A stretch of DNA of 60,051 bases. Source: DASRBN01 sp035294305 (GTDB lineage Bacteria; Chloroflexota; Ktedonobacteria; Ktedonobacterales; Ktedonobacteraceae). The stretch spans positions 1 to 60,051 of the forward strand of contig DATGLD010000040.1 in NCBI GenBank assembly GCA_035294305.1, written 5' to 3'. Positions 25,137-34,065 of this stretch are shown here, piece by piece. Below the pieces are notes generated by a model, which saw only the letters and a program-made list of their open reading frames with translations, was not told the origin of the DNA and did no database searches. The stretch's first letter is position 1, and every line of letters starts with the position of its first letter. Position numbers and translations under genes: made by a program.

Positions 25137-25595
25137 TTACGGTTGCAAATTCTGGTCGTCACGTGGGATCATTTGCAAGTGCTTTACCACCAGAATTTGT
25201 ACTTCCTTTGGGTTGGCTGGAACCAAACCCATCGCCTTAGCATGCGCTATAATGTAGGCTGGTGATTCTTCCTGAGCGATGGTGTTGATCAGGTCCTGGT
25301 TCTCTCGTTGCAGGGTGACCTGTCGCTGGTGCAAATTTTGGATTTGCTGATTGTCATTGACTGCCTGTCCCAATTGAGAAAGGTAAAGGATAGCCATCAA
25401 GCCAATCAGAAGGACGCTGCAGATGCTCAAGGTGCCAGGACCAATACGATAGAAAAATGGATGCAGGTGACGCCGCCGTTTCGCAGCCAGAATCGACCCT
25501 GCCGCGATATGCTCTACAGGCTTGTCAGGTGTGGAAGAGCTTGCGGATTGAGCCTGTCCTCCATGCATCTCTTTTCGGTCTCTAAGGCGATCCAT
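25137..25595 (-). CDS. FtsL/DivIC-like septum protein
   Basis: This is a small bitopic protein of 152 residues: a basic cytoplasmic tail, one membrane helix (LSICSVLLIGLMAILYLSQL), then a coiled coil (DNQQIQNLHQRQVTLQREN) and a short end with a SPAYIIAHAKAMGLV motif like the DivIC/FtsL families. FtsL-type proteins form a trimer with FtsQ and FtsB/DivIC and activate FtsW-FtsI. Sequence identity in this family is always low, so the call rests on topology and on its position directly between rsmH and ftsI. The ATG at 25595 with CAGGGAAC upstream was taken; a GTG at 25616 is an alternative. Confidence 0.8.
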   Translation of the reverse strand: MDRLRDRKEMHGGQAQSASSSTPDKPVEHIAAGSILAAKRRRHLHPFFYRIGPGTLSICSVLLIGLMAILYLSQLGQAVNDNQQIQNLHQRQVTLQRENQDLINTIAQEESPAYIIAHAKAMGLVPANPKEVQILVVKHLQMIPRDDQNLQP

Positions 25596-25735
25596 TTTCT
25601 GCGTTCCCTGCACCACCTCGTGCCAGTACTCGTAATGCCTGATACCGCCGGGGGCCCTTACCTTTCCCGAAGCGGGGCCATCGCAAACTGTGCCAGCACT
25701 CTATGGGATGAGCATCTACACTTACAAAAGACGCA

Positions 25736-26722
25736 CTACGAGCCAATAATTGCTTCGGCGGCCCGCAGTTTGGCGCTGCGAGCGCGGGGGTTAGCCACAA
25801 TCTCCTGTTGAGTTGGGGTCAAAGGCTTCGTTGTCAGAATGCGTAAACGCGCCCTGTGCCCGCACATACAGACAGGCAGGTCGGGTGGGCAGATGCAATC
25901 TTTTGCCTCGCGCCGCATAAACTCTTTGACCCGCCGGTCCTCTAACGAGTGAAAAGAGATAACCACCATTCTTCCTCCAACCTTTCCGCCGCTTTCTCTA
26001 TCCTCTCCTCCTACACTTAACACATCCAATATTTGAGGGAGCGCCTTTTCCAGGTTCTCCAGTTCTGAATTGACGGCGATGCGCAGCGCCTGAAACACGC
26101 GCGTAGCCGGGTGAATCATCCCCGGTCTGTGCGGGACGCCAATCGACGCCAGCTTAGCCAGTTGCGCTGTCGTCGCAATCGGCCCTTTCGCCCGCTCGCG
26201 TGTAATGCGCCACGCAATCGGGCGTGCCCGCGGTTCTTCACCATAGCGCCAGAAGATGTCGGCCAGTTCCTGCTCGCTGGCATTGTTGACGATGTCAGCG
26301 GCGGTCAATTCTTGTGACTGGTCCAGTCGCATGTCCAGCGGGCCATTGGCGCTGAAAGAAAATCCGCGCGCCGGATCATCCATCTGGTACGATGAGAACC
26401 CCAGGTCGAGTAAGACTCCCTGTGGGAACACAAACCCGGCCTCGTGCGCAAAACGAGCCAGTTCAGCGTAATTCCCATGTACCAGCACCAATCGCCCACT
26501 ATTCACCTGCTCGGAAAGCCGATCCTCTACCCTTGCCAGGGCCCTGGCATCTTTGTCGATGCCCAGGACTCTTCCATCTGGTGCAGTCAACTTCAGAATT
26601 GCTTCGGTATGGCCTCCTCCTCCTAGCGTGCAATCGATAAAATCTGTGCCGGGCGTGGGCTGGAGTTGTTTCAGCACCTCTTCCAGCATGACCGGTACGT
26701 GACCGAGTTTTTGTGTTTCCAT
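25736..26722 (-). CDS. rsmH: 16S rRNA (cytosine-1402 N4) methyltransferase RsmH
   Basis: RsmH (MraW) methylates the exocyclic amine of C1402 in 16S rRNA using S-adenosylmethionine. The 328 residues begin HVPVMLEEVLKQL and show the AdoMet site FIDCTLGGGGHTEAIL, LGIDKDARAL, then LLDLGFSSYQMDDPARGFSF, PLDMRLDQ, FRYGEE-like FWRYGEEPRAR, RVFQALRIAVN and the C-terminal ISFHSLEDRRVK, all strongly conserved. A cysteine-bearing insert (CICPPDLPVCMCGH) near the end is common in the family. It follows mraZ after 17 bp. Confidence 0.97.
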   Translation of the reverse strand: METQKLGHVPVMLEEVLKQLQPTPGTDFIDCTLGGGGHTEAILKLTAPDGRVLGIDKDARALARVEDRLSEQVNSGRLVLVHGNYAELARFAHEAGFVFPQGVLLDLGFSSYQMDDPARGFSFSANGPLDMRLDQSQELTAADIVNNASEQELADIFWRYGEEPRARPIAWRITRERAKGPIATTAQLAKLASIGVPHRPGMIHPATRVFQALRIAVNSELENLEKALPQILDVLSVGGEDRESGGKVGGRMVVISFHSLEDRRVKEFMRREAKDCICPPDLPVCMCGHRARLRILTTKPLTPTQQEIVANPRARSAKLRAAEAIIGS

Positions 26723-26739
26723 AACTATAGTATATGATG

Positions 26740-27147
26740 TTAAAAGGGGATCGTGCTCCCCTCAGCGTCAAGTCGTTCCTGATACTGCTGCCAGGTAGCA
26801 CGATCCCAGATTTCAAAGTGATCGCGCACACCGGCAACGGTTACCTCGCTATCCAACTTTGCGTAGGCGCGTAATCTGGCCGGAATAACGAGCCGCCCCT
26901 GCCCATCCAGTTCTACCTCGCTTGCGCTGGGATAAATGCGCCGTTCGAAATCGCGTAACTCATCACTTGATTTGCCCGCGACAAGCTCCGCCGATTTCTC
27001 CTCCCACCGCTGCATCGTATAGACCGATAAGCAGGTTCCCATTCCTTTGCTAATGACCGCACCACGATCTAACTGCCCGCGAAACCTCGCGGGGACCGCC
27101 ATGCGCCCTTTTGAGTCAATGGTATGCTCATATTCGCCCAGAAACAT
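26740..27147 (-). CDS. mraZ: Transcriptional regulator MraZ
   Basis: MraZ is a ring-forming AbrB-fold regulator that binds TGGGN repeats ahead of the dcw operon and usually represses it. The 135-residue protein has the two tandem swapped-hairpin halves: FLGEYEHTIDSKGRMAVPAR near the start and EVELDGQGRLVIPARLRAYA in the second half. It is the first gene of the cluster. Three TGGNG repeats at 27426-27450 just after a -10 box are its likely operator. The translation start at 27147 has only a weak upstream GGAATAG. Confidence 0.97.
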   Translation of the reverse strand: MFLGEYEHTIDSKGRMAVPARFRGQLDRGAVISKGMGTCLSVYTMQRWEEKSAELVAGKSSDELRDFERRIYPSASEVELDGQGRLVIPARLRAYAKLDSEVTVAGVRDHFEIWDRATWQQYQERLDAEGSTIPF

Positions 27148-27311
27148 GTTTTTCTATTCCAATCGAGAAATCGACCATTGAGCCCTTTAAGACCCGGCAG
27201 TCTGCGAATTTCCCTCCCCTCAATGGGTTCAGGAAAAGGTCTGGCTCTGCCGCTTCCTATGGAAACAGTAGAGCCGCCAAACCCGAAATGGTCAAGTGCA
27301 CCTGCACTAGA

Positions 27312-27400
27312 GGTCGCGCGACCAGCGTTCCCCGGTGAAGCCGTCCAGCATGTTCTCCCTCATGCTCGACGGCTTCACCCTATTTCCCCACACGCTGGTC
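27312..27400 (-). promoter_or_regulatory. Large hairpin in the dcw leader
   Basis: Bases 27334-27352 and 27361-27379 pair over 19 positions with one mismatch (GGTGAAGCCGTC..AGCATG against its complement), closed by an 8-base loop. Outer arms GACCAGCG and CGCTGGTC (27320-27327, 27393-27400) extend the structure, and a 12-base palindrome GGTCGCGCGACC (27312-27323) overlaps the base. It lies in the roughly 300 nt untranslated leader of mraZ. No U tract follows, so it may be an RNA stability or protein-binding element, or a mobile repeat. Confidence 0.65.
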
Positions 27401-27425
27401 GAACTCACCATTTTCAGTTCAAATT

Positions 27426-27460
27426 CACCACAGCCCCCCACTTCTCCCCACCACATTATA
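27426..27460 (-). promoter_or_regulatory. -10 box and three MraZ-box repeats ahead of the dcw cluster
   Basis: Read on the minus strand, TATAAT (27460-27455) is followed by TGTGG, then TGGGG-AGAAG-TGGGG-GGCTG-TGGTG. The three TGGNG blocks are spaced exactly 10 bases apart, as known for MraZ operators (TGGGN repeats with 5-base spacers). A candidate -35, TTCACC, lies 18 bases before the -10. Bound MraZ would cover the transcription start. Confidence 0.8.
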
Positions 27461-27489
27461 GCATTACATTGTAAGCCTGGTGAAGGGTC

Positions 27490-27534
27490 TTATCCACCAA
27501 ATTTAGAGCAAACTAGTGGAAAACTTGTGGATAA
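27490..27534. promoter_or_regulatory. Cluster of DnaA-box-like 9-mers
   Basis: TTATCCACC (27490-27498) and, on the other strand, a perfect TTATCCACA (27534-27526) flank AGTGGAAAA, a weaker match in the same orientation as the second. They lie 30-80 bp upstream of the dcw -10 box, next to AT-rich DNA. They may tie dcw transcription to DnaA; two or three boxes without dnaA/dnaN genes do not make an origin. Confidence 0.45.
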
Positions 27535-27896
27535 CTATAGCAAACCCTAAAAATGACAATACATGCGCCTTATTTTACTGCCTGCTTGATGTGACAAATT
27601 GACTGGTCTCAACGTTCTATTAGTACAAGAACTGAACTTGCTTGGCTGGTTATTACCCAGAAGGTGGGCCGGGATTCTGAGCGTAGCGAAGAATGACATG
27701 CTGGGGTCGTCTCATTCTGAGCGCAGCGAAGAATCTCGCGCAATCCTGCGATAACGAGGGCTGACCTCGTCAAGGCCCTTGTGGGGAATCATCAGGTCTG
27801 GGATAGTAAGATATTTGGGGGAAATCGTTAGAGGCGCCGCCGGGTAGTGTATGGGAGATGGGGAGAAGGAAAGGCAGGCCGTGGGAAGAGTAAGCT
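27535..27896. other. Intergenic region with two dispersed repeat copies
   Basis: No gene is supportable between the dcw regulatory region and the BACON-repeat gene. Repeats of the ATTCTGAG/GAAGAAT family lie at 27671-27700 (GGGATTCTGAGCGTAGCGAA start) and 27712-27740. The final 60 bases are purine-rich and carry a weak ribosome binding site (GGGAAGAG) for the next gene. Confidence 0.6.
27671..27740. repeat. Two direct copies of the ATTCTGAG/GAAGAAT repeat
   Basis: GATTCTGAGCGTAGCGAAGA at 27673 and CATTCTGAGCGCAGCGAAGA at 27713 are near-identical and in the same orientation. The second runs on into ATCTCGCGC, exactly as the copy at 35724-35754 does. Confidence 0.85.
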
Positions 27897-30800
27897 ATGA
27901 GCCAGTGTTTGCGTTGTAGCAAGCCTTGCGCGCCAACCGGTGTATTTTGTGATGAATGCCGCTCTTTGCTGCGCAATCAATTACAGCAAGGTCCTGCTTC
28001 ACCAGATGTTCAGCAACCGCAGGGGGAGCCCCTCGCGGTAGCTTCCTCATTCTCCGAACGCCCCACAGTAGAGGGGAAGAGTCAAGGCCAGGATGCCGAA
28101 GGGCCTGTAACCGGTCCCCAACCGATTGTCCGCGATCCGCAGACTCCCCAGCCGCCCACGCTCTCCAACTATACCAATATTGCCGAGCAAACGCTCTCAA
28201 GGTTGAACGAAGCGGCCCGCCGCATCTCACAGGCGAAACAGGGTAGGGGCGAACATAAAGGCCGCCAGTATCCCCACGCTTCGCGCCTGGCGCCGATCAG
28301 GGACATTTCCGCCGATATCCAACGCGCGAGTACGCCTTTGCCGAAAGTCTCAATACCCGGCGAAACCACTCCCGCTTCGGGTAATCCTTCCTCTAATGGC
28401 AGGCTGCCTATACCAGGCGAGAGGAAGCCAGACGAGATTGAAAATCAGGCGACTATATCGACTGCGGGTCAGGCGGCAAAGGATGTTGAGCTGCCCGACC
28501 TCTGGCCCTGGCTGGATACCGAACTGGAAGACAGAGAGGTTGATAACTGGGCGAACCAGACCGACCCATTATTGTCCCGCCATTTTCCTGACAGCAGCGA
28601 ATCGGCGCGTATTGAGGAAGAGGATATGCGCCGCGCGGCTGCTGACGGTATATCTACCGCGCCTTTTCCCACCTATCGTCGTTCCTACCGTTCGCCTCGC
28701 CTGCGCACCGCGTTTATCGCGCTGGCCATTTTAGCTGTCCTGGCGATGATAGCCGATGGCATTCTGCTTTCTTTCGCGTTTAGTCATTCACCCCAGGTCA
28801 GTAATGTGCCTGGCGGCCCACCGGCTTTAACACTTTCTTCCAATCAGGCCAGTGCTGGCAGCACTTTGCAGTTGATCATCAGTCACTTCACACCATCAAC
28901 GACCGTCTATTTGACGCACGATATAGATGAAGCCGTACAGACGACCAGGGATACTGACTATGTTCCACTCGACGCGCAGGGCAATGCCAGGACGATGATT
29001 ATTATCGACGATAGCTGGGGGCCGGGTTTTCATTTACTTTTCGCCGAGGATGTCCAGACTCGCTATACTGCCAGTGCACAATTGCAGATTGTAGGTCAGG
29101 GTCAATCGCGCCCTCCACGCCTCGTTCTCCCGGCGACGACCATCAATCTAGGCACAGATTATCAAGATGCCAATACCATTCAAAATCTCACGCTCGCTAA
29201 TGGTGGCGATGGTTCCATCACCTGGACGGCGAGCAGCAATTCATCCTGGCTGCAGGTTTCTCCGTCTCAGGGCATGTTCAGCAAGAGCCAGACGATTGTG
29301 ATCGCCGCCCAGCGTTCAGGTCTGAAACCAGGGAACTACACTGGGAAACTCACCTTCTCTTCAAATGTAGGATCGGCCCAGGTAATTGTAGTACAAATGT
29401 ATGTGCGCCAGCTCCTGGCTAAAGCAGGTCCGGTGCTATCCTTGTCACCAGCCGTGCTTTCGTTTACAACCATGGATGGGAATACTCAAACACTTAGCCA
29501 GACCTTAACGATCAGCAATCCGGGGTCTCAGACACTGAACTGGTCGCTCGCTGTAAATGATTCTACGAATCAATCCAGCCAGGATGCGTTTTTACACATG
29601 CTTGGCCCGGATGTACATTGGCTGACTACGGATCTGTCCTCTGGAGTCATTCCCGCCGGTTCATCTGAGACGGTTGAGGTGAGCGTGCAGAGCGCTATGC
29701 TTCTCCCCGGTACGTACCTTGGTACATTGAATTTCAATGCGAGAGGCGCCATCGATGGCCCGCAAGCGGTAAGCGTCTCCTTGACGGTGCAGCCGCATTG
29801 TGGGTTGATCGTCAGCCCCGGTGGTCTCTCTTTTACCTCTGTACAGGGGCAGGGTAATCCCAGTAATCAGACCTTGAACCTTTCACTGACGAGTAGCTGT
29901 GACGGTTCAATCGTTACCTGGCATGCAGTTTCATCGGCGGGCTGGCTGTCAGCAACCCCGGCAGGTGGCCAGTTGAAAGGGGCAATGAGCACTGTGACTT
30001 CGGTAGGTGTGAACAACAATGGGCTTGCTCCGGGGAGGTATAATGGAACGCTTACTTTTGTTGCCGGTCAAAGTACGCTGACGGTGGCAGTTCAACTGGC
30101 GGTGCAGCCGGCGCCTCCACCTGCTGAACCTATCATGAGCGCCTCGCCACTGAATCTCAATTTTAGCAATATACAGGGCCAACCAAACCCGTCGGGCCAG
30201 GTGGTGACGATTACCAACAACGGGACCGGCCCGCTCTACTGGAAAACAACGGTCAATCAATTTTCATCAAGCTGGCTTGGGGCGGCGCCGACAGGGGGTG
30301 TTATTCCGGCGAAGCAGACGGGACAGGTAACAGTTAACGTCGATACATCTACACTCTCGCCCGGTACCTACGTTGGACAGGTAGTACTTGAAGGAACGGA
30401 CAAAAGTGGGCATGCGGCTAGCGGCAGCCCGCAAAATGTTACCGTCAATCTCGTGGTCCAGCCGCCTTGCGTCCTGACACAGCCCTCGTCCAGCGCGTTG
30501 ACTTTCAGCTATACCGAGGGAGGAACGGCTCCCACTCCGCAAAATGTAACGTTTACGGGGACGGGTAGCTGCGCCTGGCCATTAAATTGGACGGCGGCGC
30601 TCAACCCACCATCCTCAACCTGGTTGACACTTACCCCACCCGGTGGATCAATTAAAACCGGCGGAGAAGCTGCCACCATACAGGTGAGCGTGAATACGAC
30701 TGGCCTGCTGCCTGGAACGTATAGTGCGCAGGTTACTATCAGCGCTGCTGATAATTCCGGCGCGCCTGCGCAAGGCAGTCCGCAGACGTTTACTGTGACC

Positions 30801-31439
30801 CTGACAGTGGTACTGCCCTGTACTTTCCAGTCTCCACCATCACCACTTCTCTTCGCGGCAATTGAGGGGCAGCCTGCTACACCGGCATCCCAGACTTTCA
30901 CAATTGCCGAAACGGGAGGATGCAGTTATCCCGTCTCGTGGACGGCGGTTGGGGATCCCAATAGCACCGCGTGGTTGAGTTTTACGCCCATTTCAGGCAG
31001 TGATGGCGGTAGCGGCAGCCAGGTGACGGTCACTATCAGCTCCACAAGTATGGCGCCTGGAACCTATACAGGACAGATTACCGTCTCCGCGACGGATAAC
31101 AACGGTGTCTCTGTGCAGGGCTCTTATGTGGTCACGGTTCAGTTGACGATCACTGCTGGCATCAGTGGCACCATCTTCGCATGCGCCGGGCCACCTCCCT
31201 TGTGTCCCAATCCTCAACCATTAGCTGGCGCAACAGTCACGCTGATCAGTAATGGCAATGCGATTCAGACCGTGCTTTCCGATTCCTCGGGTAATTATGC
31301 ATTTACCCAGGTCGCTCCTGGACTCTATACCATCACTATCAGTGGCACGCAGGGTGGGATGCAATACAGTGGCGTTTCGTCGTCCATTCAGGTCTCCGGC
31401 AATATCAGCGGATTCAATATCGATGTGTTCTCTGGGTAA
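27897..31439 (+). CDS. Large membrane-anchored protein: zinc ribbon, one helix, BACON-like repeats
   Basis: The 1180-residue protein starts with a Cys4 zinc ribbon (MSQCLRCSKP ... FCDEC, Cys 4, 7, 18, 21), followed by about 240 disordered residues and a membrane helix near 270-292 (TAFIALAILAVLAMIADGIL). The rest, expected outside the cell, is a region of Ig-like modules: an opening domain, then about seven repeats of roughly 90-120 residues with the BACON pattern (FTSVQGQGNPSNQTLNLS ... WLSATPAGG ... LAPGRYNGTLTF). At the end is a carboxypeptidase-regulatory/SdrD-like beta domain (GTIFACAGPPPLCPNPQPLA ... GNYAFTQVAPGLYTITISG). BACON modules often bind glycans or act as stalks. The next gene is a shorter relative; together they look like duplicated surface proteins. 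Confidence 0.8.
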   Translation: MSQCLRCSKPCAPTGVFCDECRSLLRNQLQQGPASPDVQQPQGEPLAVASSFSERPTVEGKSQGQDAEGPVTGPQPIVRDPQTPQPPTLSNYTNIAEQTLSRLNEAARRISQAKQGRGEHKGRQYPHASRLAPIRDISADIQRASTPLPKVSIPGETTPASGNPSSNGRLPIPGERKPDEIENQATISTAGQAAKDVELPDLWPWLDTELEDREVDNWANQTDPLLSRHFPDSSESARIEEEDMRRAAADGISTAPFPTYRRSYRSPRLRTAFIALAILAVLAMIADGILLSFAFSHSPQVSNVPGGPPALTLSSNQASAGSTLQLIISHFTPSTTVYLTHDIDEAVQTTRDTDYVPLDAQGNARTMIIIDDSWGPGFHLLFAEDVQTRYTASAQLQIVGQGQSRPPRLVLPATTINLGTDYQDANTIQNLTLANGGDGSITWTASSNSSWLQVSPSQGMFSKSQTIVIAAQRSGLKPGNYTGKLTFSSNVGSAQVIVVQMYVRQLLAKAGPVLSLSPAVLSFTTMDGNTQTLSQTLTISNPGSQTLNWSLAVNDSTNQSSQDAFLHMLGPDVHWLTTDLSSGVIPAGSSETVEVSVQSAMLLPGTYLGTLNFNARGAIDGPQAVSVSLTVQPHCGLIVSPGGLSFTSVQGQGNPSNQTLNLSLTSSCDGSIVTWHAVSSAGWLSATPAGGQLKGAMSTVTSVGVNNNGLAPGRYNGTLTFVAGQSTLTVAVQLAVQPAPPPAEPIMSASPLNLNFSNIQGQPNPSGQVVTITNNGTGPLYWKTTVNQFSSSWLGAAPTGGVIPAKQTGQVTVNVDTSTLSPGTYVGQVVLEGTDKSGHAASGSPQNVTVNLVVQPPCVLTQPSSSALTFSYTEGGTAPTPQNVTFTGTGSCAWPLNWTAALNPPSSTWLTLTPPGGSIKTGGEAATIQVSVNTTGLLPGTYSAQVTISAADNSGAPAQGSPQTFTVTLTVVLPCTFQSPPSPLLFAAIEGQPATPASQTFTIAETGGCSYPVSWTAVGDPNSTAWLSFTPISGSDGGSGSQVTVTISSTSMAPGTYTGQITVSATDNNGVSVQGSYVVTVQLTITAGISGTIFACAGPPPLCPNPQPLAGATVTLISNGNAIQTVLSDSSGNYAFTQVAPGLYTITISGTQGGMQYSGVSSSIQVSGNISGFNIDVFSG

Positions 31440-31654
31440 GAATGCCTCTTGCAATAAATCTCAACATGTGCATTAATATAACAGCATGTATCATTGTGTT
31501 TTCCTGAATTGCGGCATGCGAGTGAGGCCCTTGAAATGCGCAACCTTGCTGATTGCAGAGGAAGGTAGTGTGGCAAGACTGTCTTCTTTACTTGATAGGC
31601 CATAGTTGGGATGCACTCCTGGCATCTTGATTATTACATCTCCTGGGAGGGGCG

Positions 31655-33937
31655 ATGGAGACGAAACGTTGTCCAGGCTGCCATAAACTGTTGCGAGTCG
31701 ATGCCCAGATTTGCGGTACCTGCGGGCACAACTTCGTTCAGATCACTTACGTGAAACGAAAAGCCAGAACTCACCCTCGTCCGACAATACAATTATCTGA
31801 CTCATCCCAGCCACCGGCTTCTCCGCACGGCGCGGGGCATTATTCTGGCTTGCATCCCGAAGATCAACCCTACCTCTCCAGCTTCATGGTTGCTGTGCGT
31901 CCCGAACCCGATGTTCCGCAACCGTTGGCGCTCCAGGAATCCGGAGCAAATGTATTTCCCGCGCAAGAGGAAAACGACCCTATTACCCCGCCAGGACTGC
32001 CTGCTCACGCTCAGCAACGCCAGGCGAAGAAAACAGTAAAACTGCTGGCGTCCCTTTCTCCATCACCACTGCCAGAGCCACAACGCGGTGCACCTGTTTC
32101 ATCCGCTCCGACTCCCCAGAGCCCCGAGCAGCCACAAAAAGTAGCTCCTCATTATCAACAAATGGCTGCGTATCGCACGGCGGCGCGCCGCAAATCGCAG
32201 TTCCGGTCGCATGCCGTACCGGTGCTGTTAATAGCCGCCTGTATCCTCTTTTTACTGGCAACCAGCCTGCTCGCGTTTCTCCTGTTGAACGGAAAATCAC
32301 CGGCTACCCGTCCCACGGTACTCGCGCCCGCGCGCCTGCAATTATCGACTGCTACTATTGCCCTGGGCGCAACCGAGCCAGGGGGCGTGTATCACAAAAC
32401 GCTGGTGCTGACCAATACCGGCGAACAATCGGTCATATGGCAGGCGAGCAGCGATTCGTCATGGCTCAGCATCACACCGGCGGGCGGAAAATTGACAGGC
32501 AATACCACTATATCGCTTCCTGTGACCGTCAATTGTGGTGTACTAGCGGCGGGAAACTATACTGGCCATATCGCGTTCGCCCGGCAGGGCAGCCATACAC
32601 CCTTGACGAACCTGACGGTTACAATGGCAATCAAGGCATCGCATGTCAATCTGGCCCTGTCGCTCGCCTCGTTATCTTTCTATGGAAGCGCCGCGCGGAA
32701 TCCTGCTGGCCAGGCACTGACCATTCAGAACAAGGGTAGTGGTGCGCTCGATTGGAGTTCAACCATAGCCACAGCAAATAAAGGTTCCTGGCTCTCGATG
32801 AGCCCATCGCGCGGGCATTTACAGGCAAATGCCAGCCAGGTCGTGGCTGTTAGCGTCCAGTCGCAGGGCATGGCTCCAGGAACCTACCAGGGTACGATCA
32901 GTTTTAAAGGTGGAGCTAACCCGCAAGTGACGGTAACGCTGGTTGTCGCTTCTCCTGGCACTCTGTCCGTCTCGCCCACTTCGCTGGCGTTGTCCGCGGT
33001 GGCGGGGCAGCAAGCGGCTGGCCAGGGATTGGTGGTACAAAACAGCGGTGACCAGCCCCTCAATTGGACGGCGGTTGCGGCCACTGCCAATGGCGGAAAC
33101 TGGTTGAGCGTCACTCCTTCACAGGGCTATCTCATTGCGCACGTCGCGGCAAGCATCACGGTAAATGCTAATGCGGCAGCGCTCAGCCCCGGTACATATC
33201 AAGGAACGCTGACCTTCAGCTATGCTGGGGGTTCATCGATGCAGGTGGCCGTTTCGTTCACCATCAGTCCGCTCCCGGTTCCCGGCCTCAGCGTTCATCC
33301 CGGCACGCTGGATTTCAGTACTATTATGGGAACTAACCCTGCGCCGCAGAGCTTCTTAATTACGGATAGTGGAACAGCTGCTCTCGACTGGGCCATCTCA
33401 GAGGATGCGAATGCCACGAAGTATATTCCTCTCGCCTCCACGCATGCCACGCTCTATCCAGGGAAAAGTACCACCATTACCGTCCAGCCCAACGTATCAC
33501 AGGCTGGAGCCGGGACGATTGCCGGCGTTCTCACGGTCTATGATAGTGATAAAGGCTCGCAAGTACCGAGCGCGCAGATCGCCATTACTATCACTATTCT
33601 CGACCAGGCGCAGATCAGTGTTTCCGTAAACAGCTTGAGCTTCGATCAGAGCAGCCAGGTAACCCAGTCTACCGAACTGCTTGTAATCACCAACACCGGT
33701 TCTGTCGTCCTCGACTGGGCGCTGGCGCAGTCAGGTCAATCACAGGCCCCCTGGCTCTCCGTAGATAGCAACTCTGGCTCGCTCGGCCCTGCCGAAGCAG
33801 CGCTTGTCAATGTAACCTGCAACAGCAGCCAGCTTCCTCCCGGCACCTACACGGCAACACTCGAGGTCAGCGATACCGACCCTGGCTCACCCGTCCAGCC
33901 GCAATATATCACCGTGACGCTGACCGTTTCAAGTTAA
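31655..33937 (+). CDS. Membrane-anchored protein: zinc ribbon, one helix, BACON-like repeats
   Basis: This 760-residue paralogue of the preceding protein has the same plan: zinc ribbon (METKRCPGCHKLL ... ICGTCGHNF, Cys 6, 9, 20, 23), a Pro/Gln-rich cytoplasmic stretch, a membrane helix at about 188-212 (VPVLLIAACILFLLATSLLA), and some five to six BACON-like modules, each with a W-L-S-x-x-P motif (SSWLSITPAGG, GSWLSMSPSRG, GNWLSVTPSQG, APWLSVDSNSG) and a PGTYQGT-type strand. It lacks the C-terminal regulatory-like domain of its neighbour. A strong GGGAGGGG precedes the ATG. A transmembrane link between a cytosolic zinc ribbon and an outside adhesive stalk suggests sensing or anchoring, but no catalytic domain is present. 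Confidence 0.8.
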   Translation: METKRCPGCHKLLRVDAQICGTCGHNFVQITYVKRKARTHPRPTIQLSDSSQPPASPHGAGHYSGLHPEDQPYLSSFMVAVRPEPDVPQPLALQESGANVFPAQEENDPITPPGLPAHAQQRQAKKTVKLLASLSPSPLPEPQRGAPVSSAPTPQSPEQPQKVAPHYQQMAAYRTAARRKSQFRSHAVPVLLIAACILFLLATSLLAFLLLNGKSPATRPTVLAPARLQLSTATIALGATEPGGVYHKTLVLTNTGEQSVIWQASSDSSWLSITPAGGKLTGNTTISLPVTVNCGVLAAGNYTGHIAFARQGSHTPLTNLTVTMAIKASHVNLALSLASLSFYGSAARNPAGQALTIQNKGSGALDWSSTIATANKGSWLSMSPSRGHLQANASQVVAVSVQSQGMAPGTYQGTISFKGGANPQVTVTLVVASPGTLSVSPTSLALSAVAGQQAAGQGLVVQNSGDQPLNWTAVAATANGGNWLSVTPSQGYLIAHVAASITVNANAAALSPGTYQGTLTFSYAGGSSMQVAVSFTISPLPVPGLSVHPGTLDFSTIMGTNPAPQSFLITDSGTAALDWAISEDANATKYIPLASTHATLYPGKSTTITVQPNVSQAGAGTIAGVLTVYDSDKGSQVPSAQIAITITILDQAQISVSVNSLSFDQSSQVTQSTELLVITNTGSVVLDWALAQSGQSQAPWLSVDSNSGSLGPAEAALVNVTCNSSQLPPGTYTATLEVSDTDPGSPVQPQYITVTLTVSS

Positions 33938-33938
33938 G

Positions 33939-33967
33939 TTGACGCTCTTGTGCCCCTGTGCTACACT
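33939..33967 (+). promoter_or_regulatory. Sigma-70-like promoter of the ferredoxin-like gene
   Basis: TTGACG (33939-33944), 17 bases, TACACT (33962-33967), beginning two bases after the stop codon of the BACON-repeat gene. The leader of about 90 nt ends with CGGAGGATG before the GTG at 34066, so this small gene has its own promoter. Confidence 0.65.
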
Positions 33968-34065
33968 CCTATATAGGCAGAGGCTATGTAGTGTATCCAT
34001 CATCATATTTGGCGCAAGGCCTCTGTTAAGGACTCAACTAACATAGTGACTCGGAGGATGTAACC

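Noticed and set aside
27490..27534. Chromosomal origin of replication
   Set aside because: Two or three DnaA-like boxes but no dnaA, dnaN or long AT-rich unwinding region. The boxes are kept only as a possible regulatory cluster.
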